A DNA stretch of 64,000 nucleotides, from contig BFEA01000111.1 in assembly GCA_003427395.1 (NCBI GenBank), positions 1,255,035 to 1,319,034 on the forward strand. The letters are read 5' to 3'. The DNA comes from Chara braunii (taxonomy: Eukaryota > Streptophyta > Charophyceae > Charales > Characeae). Below the pieces are notes generated by a model. The model was given only the letters and a program-made list of their open reading frames with translations, ran no database searches and had not been told where the DNA came from. Position 1 is the stretch's first letter. Every line of letters begins with the position of its first letter. This document shows positions 50,095 through 61,017 of this stretch, one piece after another. A program made the translations under genes and the position numbers.

Positions 50095-52121
50095 ATGTCC
50101 TCACGAGCTTCGGCACGCAGCAAGGCCGCCGCCAACCTCTCACAACAATCGGCGCCCCGGGAGAAGAAGGGCCGCCACATGGCCACCAAGAACAGGAAGA
50201 TCCTCGAAGGCGCCCCGGCACATAGAGGTTACGTGCTGGATGAAGAGTGGGTGCCGGAGGACGTGGCGACGCAGGAGGGGACGGATTTCGAAGACTCTGA
50301 CGACATGCTGTTGCAGCGGAAGTCGTCCAGGCGGGGGAGTGGCGGCATCCGCATAGACGACGCTGGCGAAAGAAGACGCGCAGAGGGGCGGCCAGCACTG
50401 GAAGACGTCGTCGACGTTGACGCCACGACGGCAGCCAGAGAGGGCGGGGGAAATCACTCGCCACCGCCACGTATGACTCCACCAACCGACGCGCAAGAGG
50501 GCGTGGTTCGCTTACGGACACCGCTGACACCACGCTCGAGGCGGCTGCAGACGTGGCCTTGTCTGGGGGGCCATCACAGGTGGCGGGAGGGGTGAGGGCA
50601 GGCGGGGCAGCGGGTGGGGGGGGATCGCANNNNNNNNNNNNNNNNNNNNNNNNNNNNNNNNNNNNNNNNNNNNNNNNNNNNNNNNNNNNNNNNNNNNNNN
50701 NNNNNNNNNNNNNNNNNNNNNNNNNNNNNNNNNNNNNNNNNNNNNNNNNNNNNNNNNNNNNNNNNNNNNNNNNNNNNNNNNNNNNNNNNNNNNNNNNNNN
50801 NNNNNNNNNNNNNNNNNNNNNNNNNNNNNNNNNNNNNNNNNNNNNNNNNNNNNNNNNNNNNNNNNNNNNNNNNNNNNNNNNNNNNNNNNNNNNNNNNNNN
50901 NNNNNNNNNNNNNNNNNNNNNNNNNNNNNNNNNNNNNNNNNNNNNNGTAGTGGGCGGGGGTCACCCGCGGGGATGGTGGCGAGGGCAGGCCACGCAGCAG
51001 GGGGGGAGGGATCAAACGCGGGGGAAGGGGCGACGGCAGGGGTGAAGGCAGGCGATGTCGCTGGGGAGGGGGACGACGACGACCCATTGGTGAACAGGCT
51101 GCGCCAGCGGAATACGCGGGAAGGAATGGAGGCGGCGGCGAAGCTGTGGGTGGATGACCTCTGGTTCTGGAACGAGAGGGAGGGATTTGTCATCGTCAAG
51201 TTGATCGTGGAGGCACGCGGTTATCTTGTGGCTGTGGCGAGGGGAGAGCAGCCTCCGGCCATTCGTCGCAGCATCGTCTTGCCTCACAACAACATCCCTC
51301 AGCACAAGATCACGGACGAGTCGGAGTTAAACGCTGCGAAGGAGAGGGCGCTAAAGGTTCAGGGGATCGCTTTGCGGGTGATACACGGGTGGGTCTTCAA
51401 GTCTCAGAACAGGCAAAGGGGGTACCACGCGGCGTACCAGTACGCACTCAACCACGCAGCCACCGACATCGCTCGCGCGATGTAAATGGGGGAGGACTAG
51501 CGTTATTGTCACGGTGTGAGTCCGATGGTCGTCCACCACACGCTCGACATGGATATGAAGCTACCTTTCTGGTTCGTGGGCGCCGACGTCGAAGATAGGC
51601 ACGACGACGACGGCTTGGCGGCTTATCAGGAGGCGAGTATCCAGCGACGGGTGGGGGCTTTCACGAGCGCCGTGATCATTGTGGAGGCGACGGACGGCGG
51701 CCGTGTATCGCACGAAAGGTTGAAGACCATGGCCGACGCGATGCGGATAATGCTCGCGGCGACCATGTGGCTCATGCGGATGGCGGGTGACGATCATCGC
51801 GCGCATTACGACGCCTGGGTCTTCGTCCAACTCACGGCGAAGTCGACGCTCGTCGCATCCATGCATCGCTGCTTCGATGCTCGTCGGCACATCGTGCAAG
51901 CTGCGACCGTAATCACCGACAAGTTGGCGAGTCCCCCCATCACTTTGATCGACCCTCCAATGTATGTTCCCGACTGGGCGTCCATCGGTGTGAAGCTCTC
52001 ACACGACGCCACGCTGTTTTCCCCGATGGAGGCGAAGAAGGTGGATTGGCTGGGCACAGGCCCCCGGGAAGACGAAGACGACGGGAAAGGCGACGAACAG
52101 GGAAGCGGGGGGGGTCGATGA
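50095..52121 (+). pseudogene. Third gene (ORF3) of the Harbinger element, function unknown
   Basis: The likely start is ATG 50095 (MSSRASARSKAAANLSQQSA), a basic N-terminus followed by an acidic low-complexity region. The frame changes once near 50510 and enters a Gly/Ala repeat of the type QVAGGVRAGGAAGGGGS that runs into the 317-N gap and out again (ARAGHAAGGEGS). After it comes a well-conserved-looking helical domain: LRQRNTREGMEAAAKLWVDD, VEARGYLVAVARGEQPP, PQHKITDESELNAAKERALK, YHAAYQYALNHAATDIARAM. Two in-frame stops (TAA 51483-51485, TAG 51498-51500) precede KLPFWFVGADVEDRHDDD, RRVGAFTSAVIIVEATDGG and TLIDPPMYVPDWASIGVKLS. I recognise no fold. Strand and position suggest an accessory transposition protein. 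Confidence 0.55.
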
Positions 52122-53252
52122 CGCCTTTTAGTCATCTATGTAGTTTTTCCTCGCGTGATGCTCCTCTGCCGTGGCTTGTTTTTCGACGGCAAACCAACCA
52201 TCATCCCCTTTCTGTACATACATCGTGGCTGGCAGTCCGATTTCGTTGCCTAGGAGCTTTCGGTGGCGAAGATGATAAAGAAGGGAAAAACGGTAGAAGG
52301 GAGGGGGGGTGGCGGGGTTGGGGGATTGGATGTGGTTGATTGGTAGACGACGTGCGTTCGTGGTTGATCGCCGTGGCGGACAGGTCACCGTCGGGGTGTG
52401 TAATTAGCGTATGTTTTTGTCATGGTTTACTTTTTTTTTTTCTTCTGTTATTTGTTTCAGGTCTTAAGAAATCGATGTCCGCGTCTGTAACAACCAACAT
52501 GTGACACCTGTCATTGGTATTGATGACGGCCCTACTTAAGGAGGTTGTCGCTTCTTGTGTTCGTTGCTTTTCATGATGTCTGGACGATGTTGTCGTTTCT
52601 TGTATCTCTCATTATTGATGATGTCTACAGCTTCATATCAACTCCTTCGCGTTCCCTTTTCATTTGCATTCACGATTGTCAGGGCTGCAACGACATGGAA
52701 AGTGGTGACGGATGTATGATTCAACAAGTGCTCTATAACAGATTGATGAATTCTCACACAACCCATTCCAAATGCGTGCCCAGACGAAGGCAAAAAAAAT
52801 GACACACACACAGCGTCTCTCTCTTTAACAAAATACTTGTCATTCGTCACGAACACGGAGAACAACCTCCACGACATCAAAAAAAAGATTACAAGATATG
52901 TTATCTTCATGCTGTCACTCCCGGCAAAAGCACAACACGTCACAGTTACGATGTAACAGGCCTTGAAGGCAACTTCGATCCCGACCAGCCTCAAAAAAAA
53001 AAAAAAAAAAAACCCGAAAATGGCCTCAGTCACTCACACCCGTCACTGACGGTGGCACCACATTGCAAATCGTCGCAAAGACCTACAACCACACACGCAT
53101 CACGAAACGCCCGCCGCCGACGAGATGGACTGTGCCATCGCCATAAACCCCACCCGGCGAAAACCTCCTAAGTGCGGCGCAATGCGAAAGTACAGGAAAC
53201 TAAAGTGTGCCAGACAAGCCACCGCATGCACGCCAACGCCCACCGACCCGTT

Positions 53253-53345
<93 letters not shown>

Positions 53346-53374
53346 TGCCGCCCGCTCCCGACGGCTGCTCGTCT
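52122..53374. other. Intergenic spacer between convergent ORF3 and transposase; CT/TA microsatellite
   Basis: No gene seen. It has a T run near 52431-52440 and poly(A) at 52994-53012. A compound (CT)n-(TA)n microsatellite lies at about 53255-53342, just past the transposase stop. Terminators for both converging genes should lie here. Confidence 0.6.
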
Positions 53375-54721
53375 TCACTGCGTACCCATTTGCTCCGCCA
53401 GTGCATCCTGCAGGATCAGCGCATCCCCCGTCGACGACTCCATACACATCTGCCTCAACGGGCGGTGCATCCCAAGGTCCACCCTGCGACGAACACCGTC
53501 CGGGCCGACCTCCCACAGCAAATCGTCGTCGAACGGGATGCCCGCGTCGATGAGTATGTTGTGCAGAATGCAGACGGCGACGAATTGCTGCGTTAACGTT
53601 TCCATGTTCGTCTTGTGGGAGCGAAGGAACAACCTCCACATCCCCTTCAATCTGCCGAAAGCCCTCTCAACTGCTCCCCTCACCGTCTTCTGCTTGTTGT
53701 CAAACCGAATCTCCGAGGGGTGCTGTGATACACCGCCGTAGGGGATGACTACCCATTCCGAGGGGGGGTAACCGTTGTCGCCTAGTAGATAGCCGTTCGT
53801 TCGCACACTGAAAGGTAGCATGACAGATGGCCCAGTGAAAAGCTCCCCTGCCTCTGCACGCGCCCACAAATTGGACAGGTGGACGATCCTCACGTCGTGG
53901 CAGCTCCCCGGGTATTCGAAGAACACATCCAGCACGCGCAAGTTCATATCGACGACCACGTGAGCCTGGACGGAGAAACGACGTTTTCTGTTGTAGTAGT
54001 CCTCTTCGGGGCAATTGGCTGGCTTGTCGATGAAGATGTGGGTAGAATCGATGCAGCCATGGCAGTTGGGGAAACCCTTGTCAGCGAAAGCGTGCGAGAC
54101 GACCGCCTTTTGCAGCCCCGTTGGCCACGATATCTTGTCGCAGTACGCACTCAGCAACGCCGAAGTAACATCCCGCACAACCACCAACCCAGACTTTCTG
54201 CCAATGCCGAAGCTGCAGGTCCCGCTCTCGTACGTCTCCCCCGACGCCCATCTGTACAAAGCGAATGCTACGATGAGGTCAGGCTGGAGGGGCTCCTATT
54301 AAAACGTGACACGCCATTGAAGGAAGGGAGACAGAGTTTCCGCTATCTCCCGGAACACCCGTGGCGACATGCGCAGCTTGTCCTTGAAGTAGTCTTCCGT
54401 GGCGTCGTCGCATTGCCGCAGATCCTCCCACACACCCCCTATTCGATGCTTCATCCACCACCTCGCCGTCGCTCTGGGAAACGCTCCACACCCCATGGCA
54501 TAGCATACCTGAAGGACAGCATCGCAAATGGCACCACTGCCCTCTTCGTCCACATGAATGGACTGCAACGTCTTCTTCCGGCGTGCGCGAATGGCTGCTC
54601 TCATCCTCCCCTCCGTCCTCTGCAATTGACACCTGATGAGTATCATGTTCACAGCCGCTGCTACAGTCGCCCTCTCCGCCTTGCTGAGTGTGTCATGAAC
54701 CGCGTCCCCGTCCACGTCCAT
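53375..54721 (-). pseudogene. PIF/Harbinger transposase (DDE superfamily 4 nuclease)
   Basis: The transposase cuts the element at its inverted repeats. One frame runs from ATG 54721 (MDVDGDAVHDTLSKAERATV) to 53375, about 448 codons, broken only by adjacent TAA-TAG (54301-54296) between FLQWRVTF and EPLQPDLIVAFALYRWASGE. Upstream part: WWMKHRIGGVWEDL and YFKDKLRMSPRVFREIAETL (helical DNA-binding/N-terminal region of this family). The catalytic domain has FPNCHGCIDSTHIFI (first Asp), GYLLGDNGYPPSEWVVIPYG (second Asp) and TVRGAVERAFGRLKGMW (Glu), the DDE triad, then AVCILHNILIDAG. The frame is open further upstream to 55000, but that part looks non-coding. The double stop makes this copy inactive unless bypassed. 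Confidence 0.82.
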
Positions 54722-55198
54722 CGCTCGTCCTCGCGAACTGAAGAAGGCTCGACTTCGGTGGGAACAACGGCGATGGCGCGTCGTGAAAACCCGACTGTAC
54801 GGCGTGCACGTCGACGGCGAAGGTGCGGGTGGCGAAGCACACAACGTTGGCGATCCTGTGACGGCGGTCGTGCTGCTTCGGACGTACTCATGGACGAAGG
54901 CGTGCCAGCAGACGCCACGAAGCCGCCACTCCGTACCGAAACAGTCTCGCCGACGAACGTTGCTGCCGTCAGCCGTAAGGGACACACGCGCCACCGTCAT
55001 TCACTTACTGCGATTCGAATTTCGAAATTCGAATCCGGGACTGCGCGCCGTTTTCGTAGCTTTTTTTTTTTCGCCGCGTAAATTCGAATTCGCTCCGCCC
55101 ACTGCTCCTGGACCAAGGGCAACGCCACGGACACAACCCGCTGGACCAACCTCCCCAACCCCCCCGCGTCCGCGTGTCGAAATATGCAACAGGCCGCG

Positions 55199-55329
55199 GG
55201 AGCACCAAGGAATCGTCCTCGGGGAACATTTCCGAGGATGAGTGGAACGAAGGCGGGAATTTCCTCGGGCGACTCCAAGGATTCGTCCTCGAGCCCCGAG
55301 GATGCCTAGAGGAGTGTGGAACGAACCCC
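55199..55329 (-). repeat. Right terminal and subterminal inverted repeat of the Harbinger element
   Basis: GAGTGTGGAACGAACCCC ends at 55329 and is followed by TTA. CCGAGGATGAGTGGAACGA at 55232-55250 mirrors the left subterminal motif. CGTCCTCGGGGAACATTTCC, TTTCCTCGGGCGACTCCAAG and CGTCCTCGAGCCCCGAGG repeat the CCTCGGG word seen at the left end. Confidence 0.85.
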
Positions 55330-55539
55330 TTAAACTGGCCTCACGAGGACCAAACCATCCAACAATCAGGTACCAACACCGCAACAGGCCCAGGAATAAC
55401 CATCCGGTTCCTCCACACACCTACCTGGCCCGACCTTGTATCGTCGGTGCACACACATTGCAGCCATCCCGAGGTCTCCCCTTATAATAGCGTCCAGGAG
55501 GTTTCTTGCAACCCGTTAACCTGTGTTGCACCCCGTACG

Positions 55540-55710
55540 TCGTACAGGGCTCTAATCGTACGGCCGTACTTACGGCTGTACGGACGATGGTACGGCCATA
55601 TGAACGGTCCCGTACAAACTGATGAACCCCCCCCCCAAAAATAAAGGAAAAATAATAATAAAAACTATGGGGATGTAGAGCTTTTCGTGCTCTACACCCC
55701 CATTTATTTT
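55540..55710. repeat. TACGG-rich segment followed by a 15-bp stem hairpin
   Basis: CGTACGG/GTACGGC words recur through 55535-55615. ATGGGGATGTAGAGC (55667-55681) pairs with GCTCTACACCCCCAT (55689-55703) across a 7-nt loop, with one mismatch. A related hairpin (GGCGTGTAG...CTACACGCC) sits at 63568-63600, also downstream of a CG-rich palindromic-word segment. Confidence 0.6.
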
Positions 55711-56031
55711 TTTTTTATATTTTTTTAAAATAAAAATAATCAAAATGGGGAAATGAACAAAATAAAGAAATAAAAATTAATTGATTGATTGATTGATAGA
55801 TGGATGGATTGATGGATTGATGGATTGATTGATTGATTGATTGTTGATTGTTGATTGATTAAATGCTTGATTGATTGATTGATTCACACAAAAAAAAACA
55901 CCCTCGCACATAGGCGTGGCGCTATGTTAGAGGGTGCGCTCCCTCTCTCTTTGTCTGCCTCTCAGCAAACACGCGCGCGTGAGAGAGAGAGAGAGTATGT
56001 GTGTGTGTGTGTGCTAGCGTGTATGCATGTG

Positions 56032-56116
<85 letters not shown>

Positions 56117-56999
56117 ATGTGTTTGTGTGTGTGTGTGTGTGTGCGTGTGTATAGTGGGTGTGTGAAAACACGGCCACCCCGTACATACGGGAAACAAGAA
56201 CATCACATTTGTCATATCACGACAAGTTAGCAACAGTTTAAACATAGTGGGTGTTTTAGCCATCAACTCATCTGCGAGGATGCAAGAGGGTTTGTCATCA
56301 AGGTTATGGGGGAGCATTTTAGTGATTAAGTTAGTAATTATGGTTAGCGATGGCTGTTGAGGACATCCATAGGGGGGGTGCACGCCCTTAAGCGCGCTTT
56401 TCGCCGCCTAGCACCCATAGCAGCTCATAAGAGGGATTAGTTTAGTATAGGCTCCTGTTAGCAACTGGGGGGGAGGAAATAGAGAGGGTCGTCAGAGGTC
56501 GTAGGGCAATAATCGTTGGGATTTATGGGGGATGGGGTTAGGATTCCATACCTGAGCGGTCATGGCCGGTGTCGCTAGAAGATCAGTCGTCGCCATAGCA
56601 CGAAGCGTGGTCATGCAGCGTAGTGTTAGGTGGCTTACAGTGTAAGCACAGCGCGAAGCGCACTCTCGTACAACACACCGGAGCCAGGTACAGGATCAGC
56701 ACGCGAGCAAGTGTGCTCGTGCGAGGAGAGAGTAGGGGAGGAGTAGTGGCAGAAGGTGAAGGAGACAGTATCAGCGCATGCTAGCACGAATGCGGTGCTG
56801 TGTGTGCTTGCTCGCAGCTGTAACGGCGGGCACTTTTGAAGAGGAGGAACATGGTGAGCAGGCAAGGAGTATATGTCGATAATGTCGTGTTATGTCATAT
56901 TACATGCTGGTTGTATTGGGGGGGCATAGCTGGGGTAGGTTGGGGGTGGGGGTAATGGCTCCATCTTGGGGGGGAAAAAGTCGTGTATTTTTTTGTGGG
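55711..56999. other. No gene seen; microsatellites
   Basis: GATT/GATG repeats occur at 55780-55885 and a long (GT)n with GC interruptions at about 55996-56153. The remainder (56160-57000) shows no coding features. Confidence 0.55.
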
Positions 57000-57310
57000 C
57001 GGGAGGGGGGGTAAGAAGGAAGTAAAGTTGTTTGGAGGGGGAAACCGAGTGGGGTTATTCTTCTCGCGTTTGCAGAGTTCGTGTTTGTCTCGTGGTGGAG
57101 GTAGAGTTCGCTCGTCGGCAGTATTAGCGATGTCGGGTTACCGTTTGTGGGCAGGGGAGGGGGGGGTAAGAAGGAAGTAAAGTTGTTTGGAGGGGGAAGC
57201 CGAGTGGGGTTATTCTTCTCGCGTTTGCAGAGTTCGTGTTTGTCTCGTGGTGGAGGTAGAGTTCGCGCATCTTCAGTATTAGCGATGTCGGGTTACCGTG
57301 TTTGTGTTTG
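57000..57310 (+). repeat. 155-bp tandem duplication
   Basis: GTAAGAAGGAAGTAAAGTTG begins copies at 57011 and 57166. The copies are nearly identical through ATTAGCGATGTCGGGTTACC. Differences include A/G in GGGGGAAACCGAG and a diverged GCTCGTCGGC against GCGCATCTTC. Both copies can be read as GGKKEVKLFGGG and VGLFFSRLQSSCLSRGGG in one frame, but I do not call a gene. Confidence 0.8.
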
Positions 57311-58510
57311 TTTCGTGATGTGTCAGATTGTGTAGTGGTATGGGTTTTCTCGTCGTATTAAGTGATGGATAGGCTATGGAAGGGGCGGGGAGTGTCAGAT
57401 CTTTTTTGTCGTGTTCGCGTGCAGTTTTTGTTTTTTTGGTGTGTCAGGTGTGTCGTTTCGGAGTGGTGTTTTTTGTTGTTGTCGTTTTGCGTTTCGGCTG
57501 TGGAGCATACAGTGATTTTAAGGTGGACACGTTTGTGGTTTTTTTTGTGCATGAAAGTGTTTTGTTTATTCCCTTTTTTTGTATCAGAAACGTGTGTTCT
57601 CTCTGCGATCCGAGGGATCGTCCCATAACCGTTATGCGAGGTGTTGCTATTGTGGTATGTAGGTGCGGGTTATTTTGTTAGTATTGTAAAGGTCTAGGGT
57701 ATGGTGTTGTATTTTCGGTGTGGGGATTTGTGTTATAGTGGGTTATAAGGGGTTGTGGTGGGGTGGATACTTTTTTTTTTTTTTTTTTTTTTTTTTAAAC
57801 ACACCCCTACCAGTGTTAGAGGTGCCGATTATTTAAAGGTTTGCATTCATAGTTTATAATTACTTTTTCTATCATTTATTGAATATAAATTAAAATATAT
57901 ATATATATATATATATTTAACCTTTATTTACTATTAATTAATTTTAAATTATTTATTATTATTACTATTATTATTTTATCATTTTAGCAATTATCTTATT
58001 ATGCTTATATTATCAATTTTAAATCTTTTAAATTTTAGTTATTACTTATTTAATATTTTATGATTTTTGTATTATTATTCTTTATTTTTTATAAAAATAT
58101 ATATATATTATTTATTATTTCTTTTTAACTACATATATTTATATATATGAGAGTCGTAATAATGGAAAGATTTAAAAAGTGTGTGTGTTGTGGCCTTAGC
58201 TTCGTTTGGATTTAGTTTCTTTGACTACAAGTAGTTGACTTGTTTTCTGTTGTACCTTTTTTGGAATTAATTTCCTTGATTACATGTAGCCTTTTTGTTA
58301 TCTTTTGTGGCCTTTTGTTTTCTGCTGATTTACTGCTTTTGGCTACAGGGGAGGGGCTCCACCTCACAGAGAAGGATTGGAGACCTTGCGACCCCTAAAT
58401 CTGGACCTTTTCCTTCACATCTTGTATTTTGCCTTGGGCACTGGGCCCCGATAAAAAAAAAAGACAGATTCGATTTAAAAAAAAAAAAAAAAAAAAAAAA
58501 GTGTGTGTGT

Positions 58511-58542
<32 letters not shown>

Positions 58543-58647
58543 CTCCCTTCCCGTTCCCTTGTAATGGGGGTCCGGGTGGGGTAGGTCACTATGTTTTTTA
58601 TTGGATTTAGGACCTACCACATCTTGGGTAGGCCCTCCATCCGAACC
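57311..58647. other. AT-rich sequence, no gene; retroposon-like tail
   Basis: A poly(T) lies at 57769-57796. TA-rich low-complexity DNA runs 57860-58160. CTTGGGCACTGGGCCCCGAT (58433) followed by an A run resembles the tail box at 45383. A further A run and (GT)n lie at 58477-58541. Confidence 0.45.
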
Positions 58648-58790
58648 AAGCCAGCATTTTTTTGGCTTGCACACAAAAAAAAAGAAAGCCAGCATTTTTT
58701 TGGCTTGCACACAAAAAAAAGAAAGCCAGCATTTTTTTGGCTTGCACAAAAAAAAAAAAAGCCAGCATTTTTTTGGCTTGCACACACGTC
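58648..58790. repeat. Four tandem copies of a 36-bp hairpin-forming unit
   Basis: AGCCAGCATTTTTTTGGCTT recurs four times (about 58650, 58687, 58723, 58759), separated by GCACACA and an A run. Within each unit AAGCC and GGCTT can pair across the T-rich loop. ORFs across it are repeat translations (KPKKCWL-type). Confidence 0.8.
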
Positions 58791-58799
58791 CGAACCGAA

Positions 58800-59431
58800 G
58801 AGTTTGTGTCTAGAACAACCATTGAGGACTAGACTGTTTATTGTTTGTATTATTTTAGTTGTTGCGTCTGTGGGTTCAGATTCAACTGTCATGAGTGCGA
58901 TATTATTAAGTTAAGCGATTGCTACAAGGGTCTGTTTGAATGGGCGTTATGGAAAAAGAAGGAATGGAAAAATATTTTTAAGACGGTGTATTTCTTTTAA
59001 CTATATCAGCATGCAAGTCTAGTACATTGCGGGGTTTCAAGCTTAGGCGATTTTTATCATGGAGGGAGAAAAAAGTTGGCTATTCGTGTTATGATGTGTG
59101 TTTATTTAATTTTATTCTTTTATTTCCTATATTAGTTCTTTATTCTTTATTATGGTCGCTGATATTTTATAATTTATTATATTAATGCTATTTAAACCAG
59201 TTTTTAGTTTTTTAATTGGGCGGTGGGGCCTGATGTCACATGTACGCGTGTGTGTTTTCATGGGAGGAGTTTTATTAACTTTTGAGTCTTGACCTACTTT
59301 GATCTTTTGATTAGTTAATATTATTCTGGTGTGTTATTATTATTATTTATTTTAATTATCTTGATTATTTTTTATTTTTTATTTTTTACTTTTTATTTTA
59401 TTTATTTATTTATTTCTTTATTTATATTTTT

Positions 59432-59468
<37 letters not shown>

Positions 59469-59664
59469 ATTCTACTATTTCCTAGGCTACCAGAGTGGCC
59501 CGGGGTCACTTGCCCAGCCGGGCCAGAATAATTAAAATAAATAAAAATAAATAAAATATTTTTAAATTTTATTTTTTATTTTTAATTTGGTGAAGAATTT
59601 CGATGTAACCCAGAGGCAAAAGTTGTTCAGATTATTTTTCTGCATAACATAATTTTGTTTTCAG

Positions 59665-59703
<39 letters not shown>

Positions 59704-60923
59704 GGACCTTACCTGATCCTTGCACGGGCTGGCCACCCGGGACCCGGGCGGCCCGACTGGTAGCCTAGATTATTTTCCTATAAATATATATATATATATA
59801 TTTTTTAAATAAATACATATATGCAGGGTTGCCGGCGTTCCGAACGGGCCGAACGCCCGAACCCGAACGCCCGAACGTTCGGCACCCCCTCATGACGCGT
59901 TCGGCCGTTCGGCTGAACGCGGACCCTAAAAAAAAAAAAAAAAAAAAAAATCTAAAAGATTTGAAAAACATATATGTTATGCAGAAGAATAAACTAAACA
60001 ACATTTGTCTCAACGTTACATCCAAATTCGTTACCAAATTTGAAATAGAAATCAAATACTAAAAATAAATAATAATAATAAAAATTAAAAAAATAAAACG
60101 AGAATGAAATTATTGACTGGGCGAGCACGTTTTTGGCACCGCCATGTTTGGTGATTTTTTTTTTTTTTTGGCTGTGACAAATGCCATGAATATTTTCAGA
60201 TGTGTATCTTACACAATAGAGAATCTAGAAATAAAGTTTGAAGAAATAATATTTTTTTCATGCCCCGAAATAAAGGAAAAACAAAAAGTGAAAAAAGAGA
60301 AAAAACGAATTAGTGAGTGGGCAAGCAAGTTTTGACACCACCATCTTTGCCGATTTTTCTTTTTTTTTTGGCTGAACAGAATGGCTTCAAAATTAAGGAG
60401 GAGATACCTTACATCACATAGAACACACGAAAACAGATTCAGAAAAAAAAAAAATATTTAGGTGCCCAAATAATTTTTGGCGGGGTCCGAACCCCTTCAG
60501 GTTCGGGCCCCGTACGGGAACCCGAACGCCCGAACGTTCGAGGGTCGGCTTAGGGGCCTCCGTACGTTTGGCCTGGTCACCATGCATATATGTATATTTA
60601 TATATTTGTTTTATATTTTATTTATTTTTTATTATATATTTTTTTGGTTTTTATTTTATCATTTATTTTTTATTTTGTGTTTTATCCTTTGTATTTTTTA
60701 TTTTATTTTTTAAATTTTTAATTTATTATTAAACTTATTTATTTATTTATTTATTTTAAATTATTTATTTATTATTATTATTTTGTTTTTTGTTTTTTTT
60801 TTTTTTTTTTTTTAATTTACTGTATTTTTGTAATTTTATTAATTCGATATATATAAATATATGTGAAAAAGATTTATTAGTATTTTATTACTTAATAGTT
60901 GGGAGGTGGGTTTTTTAATGGTA
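58800..60923. other. AT-rich low-complexity DNA with CGAACG-word repeats; no gene
   Basis: T/A-rich stretches dominate (59100-59700, 60600-60900). CCGAACGCCCGAACGTTCG occurs at 59862-59881 and again at 60522-60540. GGGCGAGCACGTTTTTGGCA (60119) and GGGCAAGCAAGTTTTGACAC (60319) start two related segments 200 bp apart, each followed by a T run and TTGGCTG. Confidence 0.5.
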
Positions 60924-60927
60924 TTTG

Positions 60928-60972
<45 letters not shown>

Positions 60973-61017
60973 GTGCGTGTGTGTGTGTGCGTGTGCGCGT
61001 GTGTGTGTGTGTGTGTC
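60924..61017 (+). repeat. (GT)n microsatellite with GC interruptions
   Basis: GTGTGT runs are interrupted by GC steps (GTGTGCGTGT). The same type of array occurs at 37381 and 55996. Confidence 0.9.

Larger units (their letters stand above)
46003..55329. mobile_element. Complete PIF/Harbinger-type DNA transposon, 9,327 bp
   Basis: The element starts GGGGCTCGTTCCACACTCCT at 46003 and ends with the inverted counterpart (minus-strand reading GGGGTTCGTTCCACACTCCT) at 55329. It is flanked by identical TTA at 46000-46002 and 55330-55332, the target duplication typical of PIF/Harbinger. It carries a Myb/SANT-like gene and a second unrecognised gene on the plus strand, and a DDE_4-type transposase gene on the minus strand converging on them. 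All three have in-frame stops, so this copy is probably no longer autonomous. At 9.3 kb it is long for the superfamily. It contains a 57-G run, a CT/TA microsatellite and a 317-N gap. Confidence 0.88.

Noticed and set aside
53879-55081. A 400-codon plus ORF
   Set aside because: It is antisense to the Harbinger transposase, whose DDE motifs are on the minus strand.
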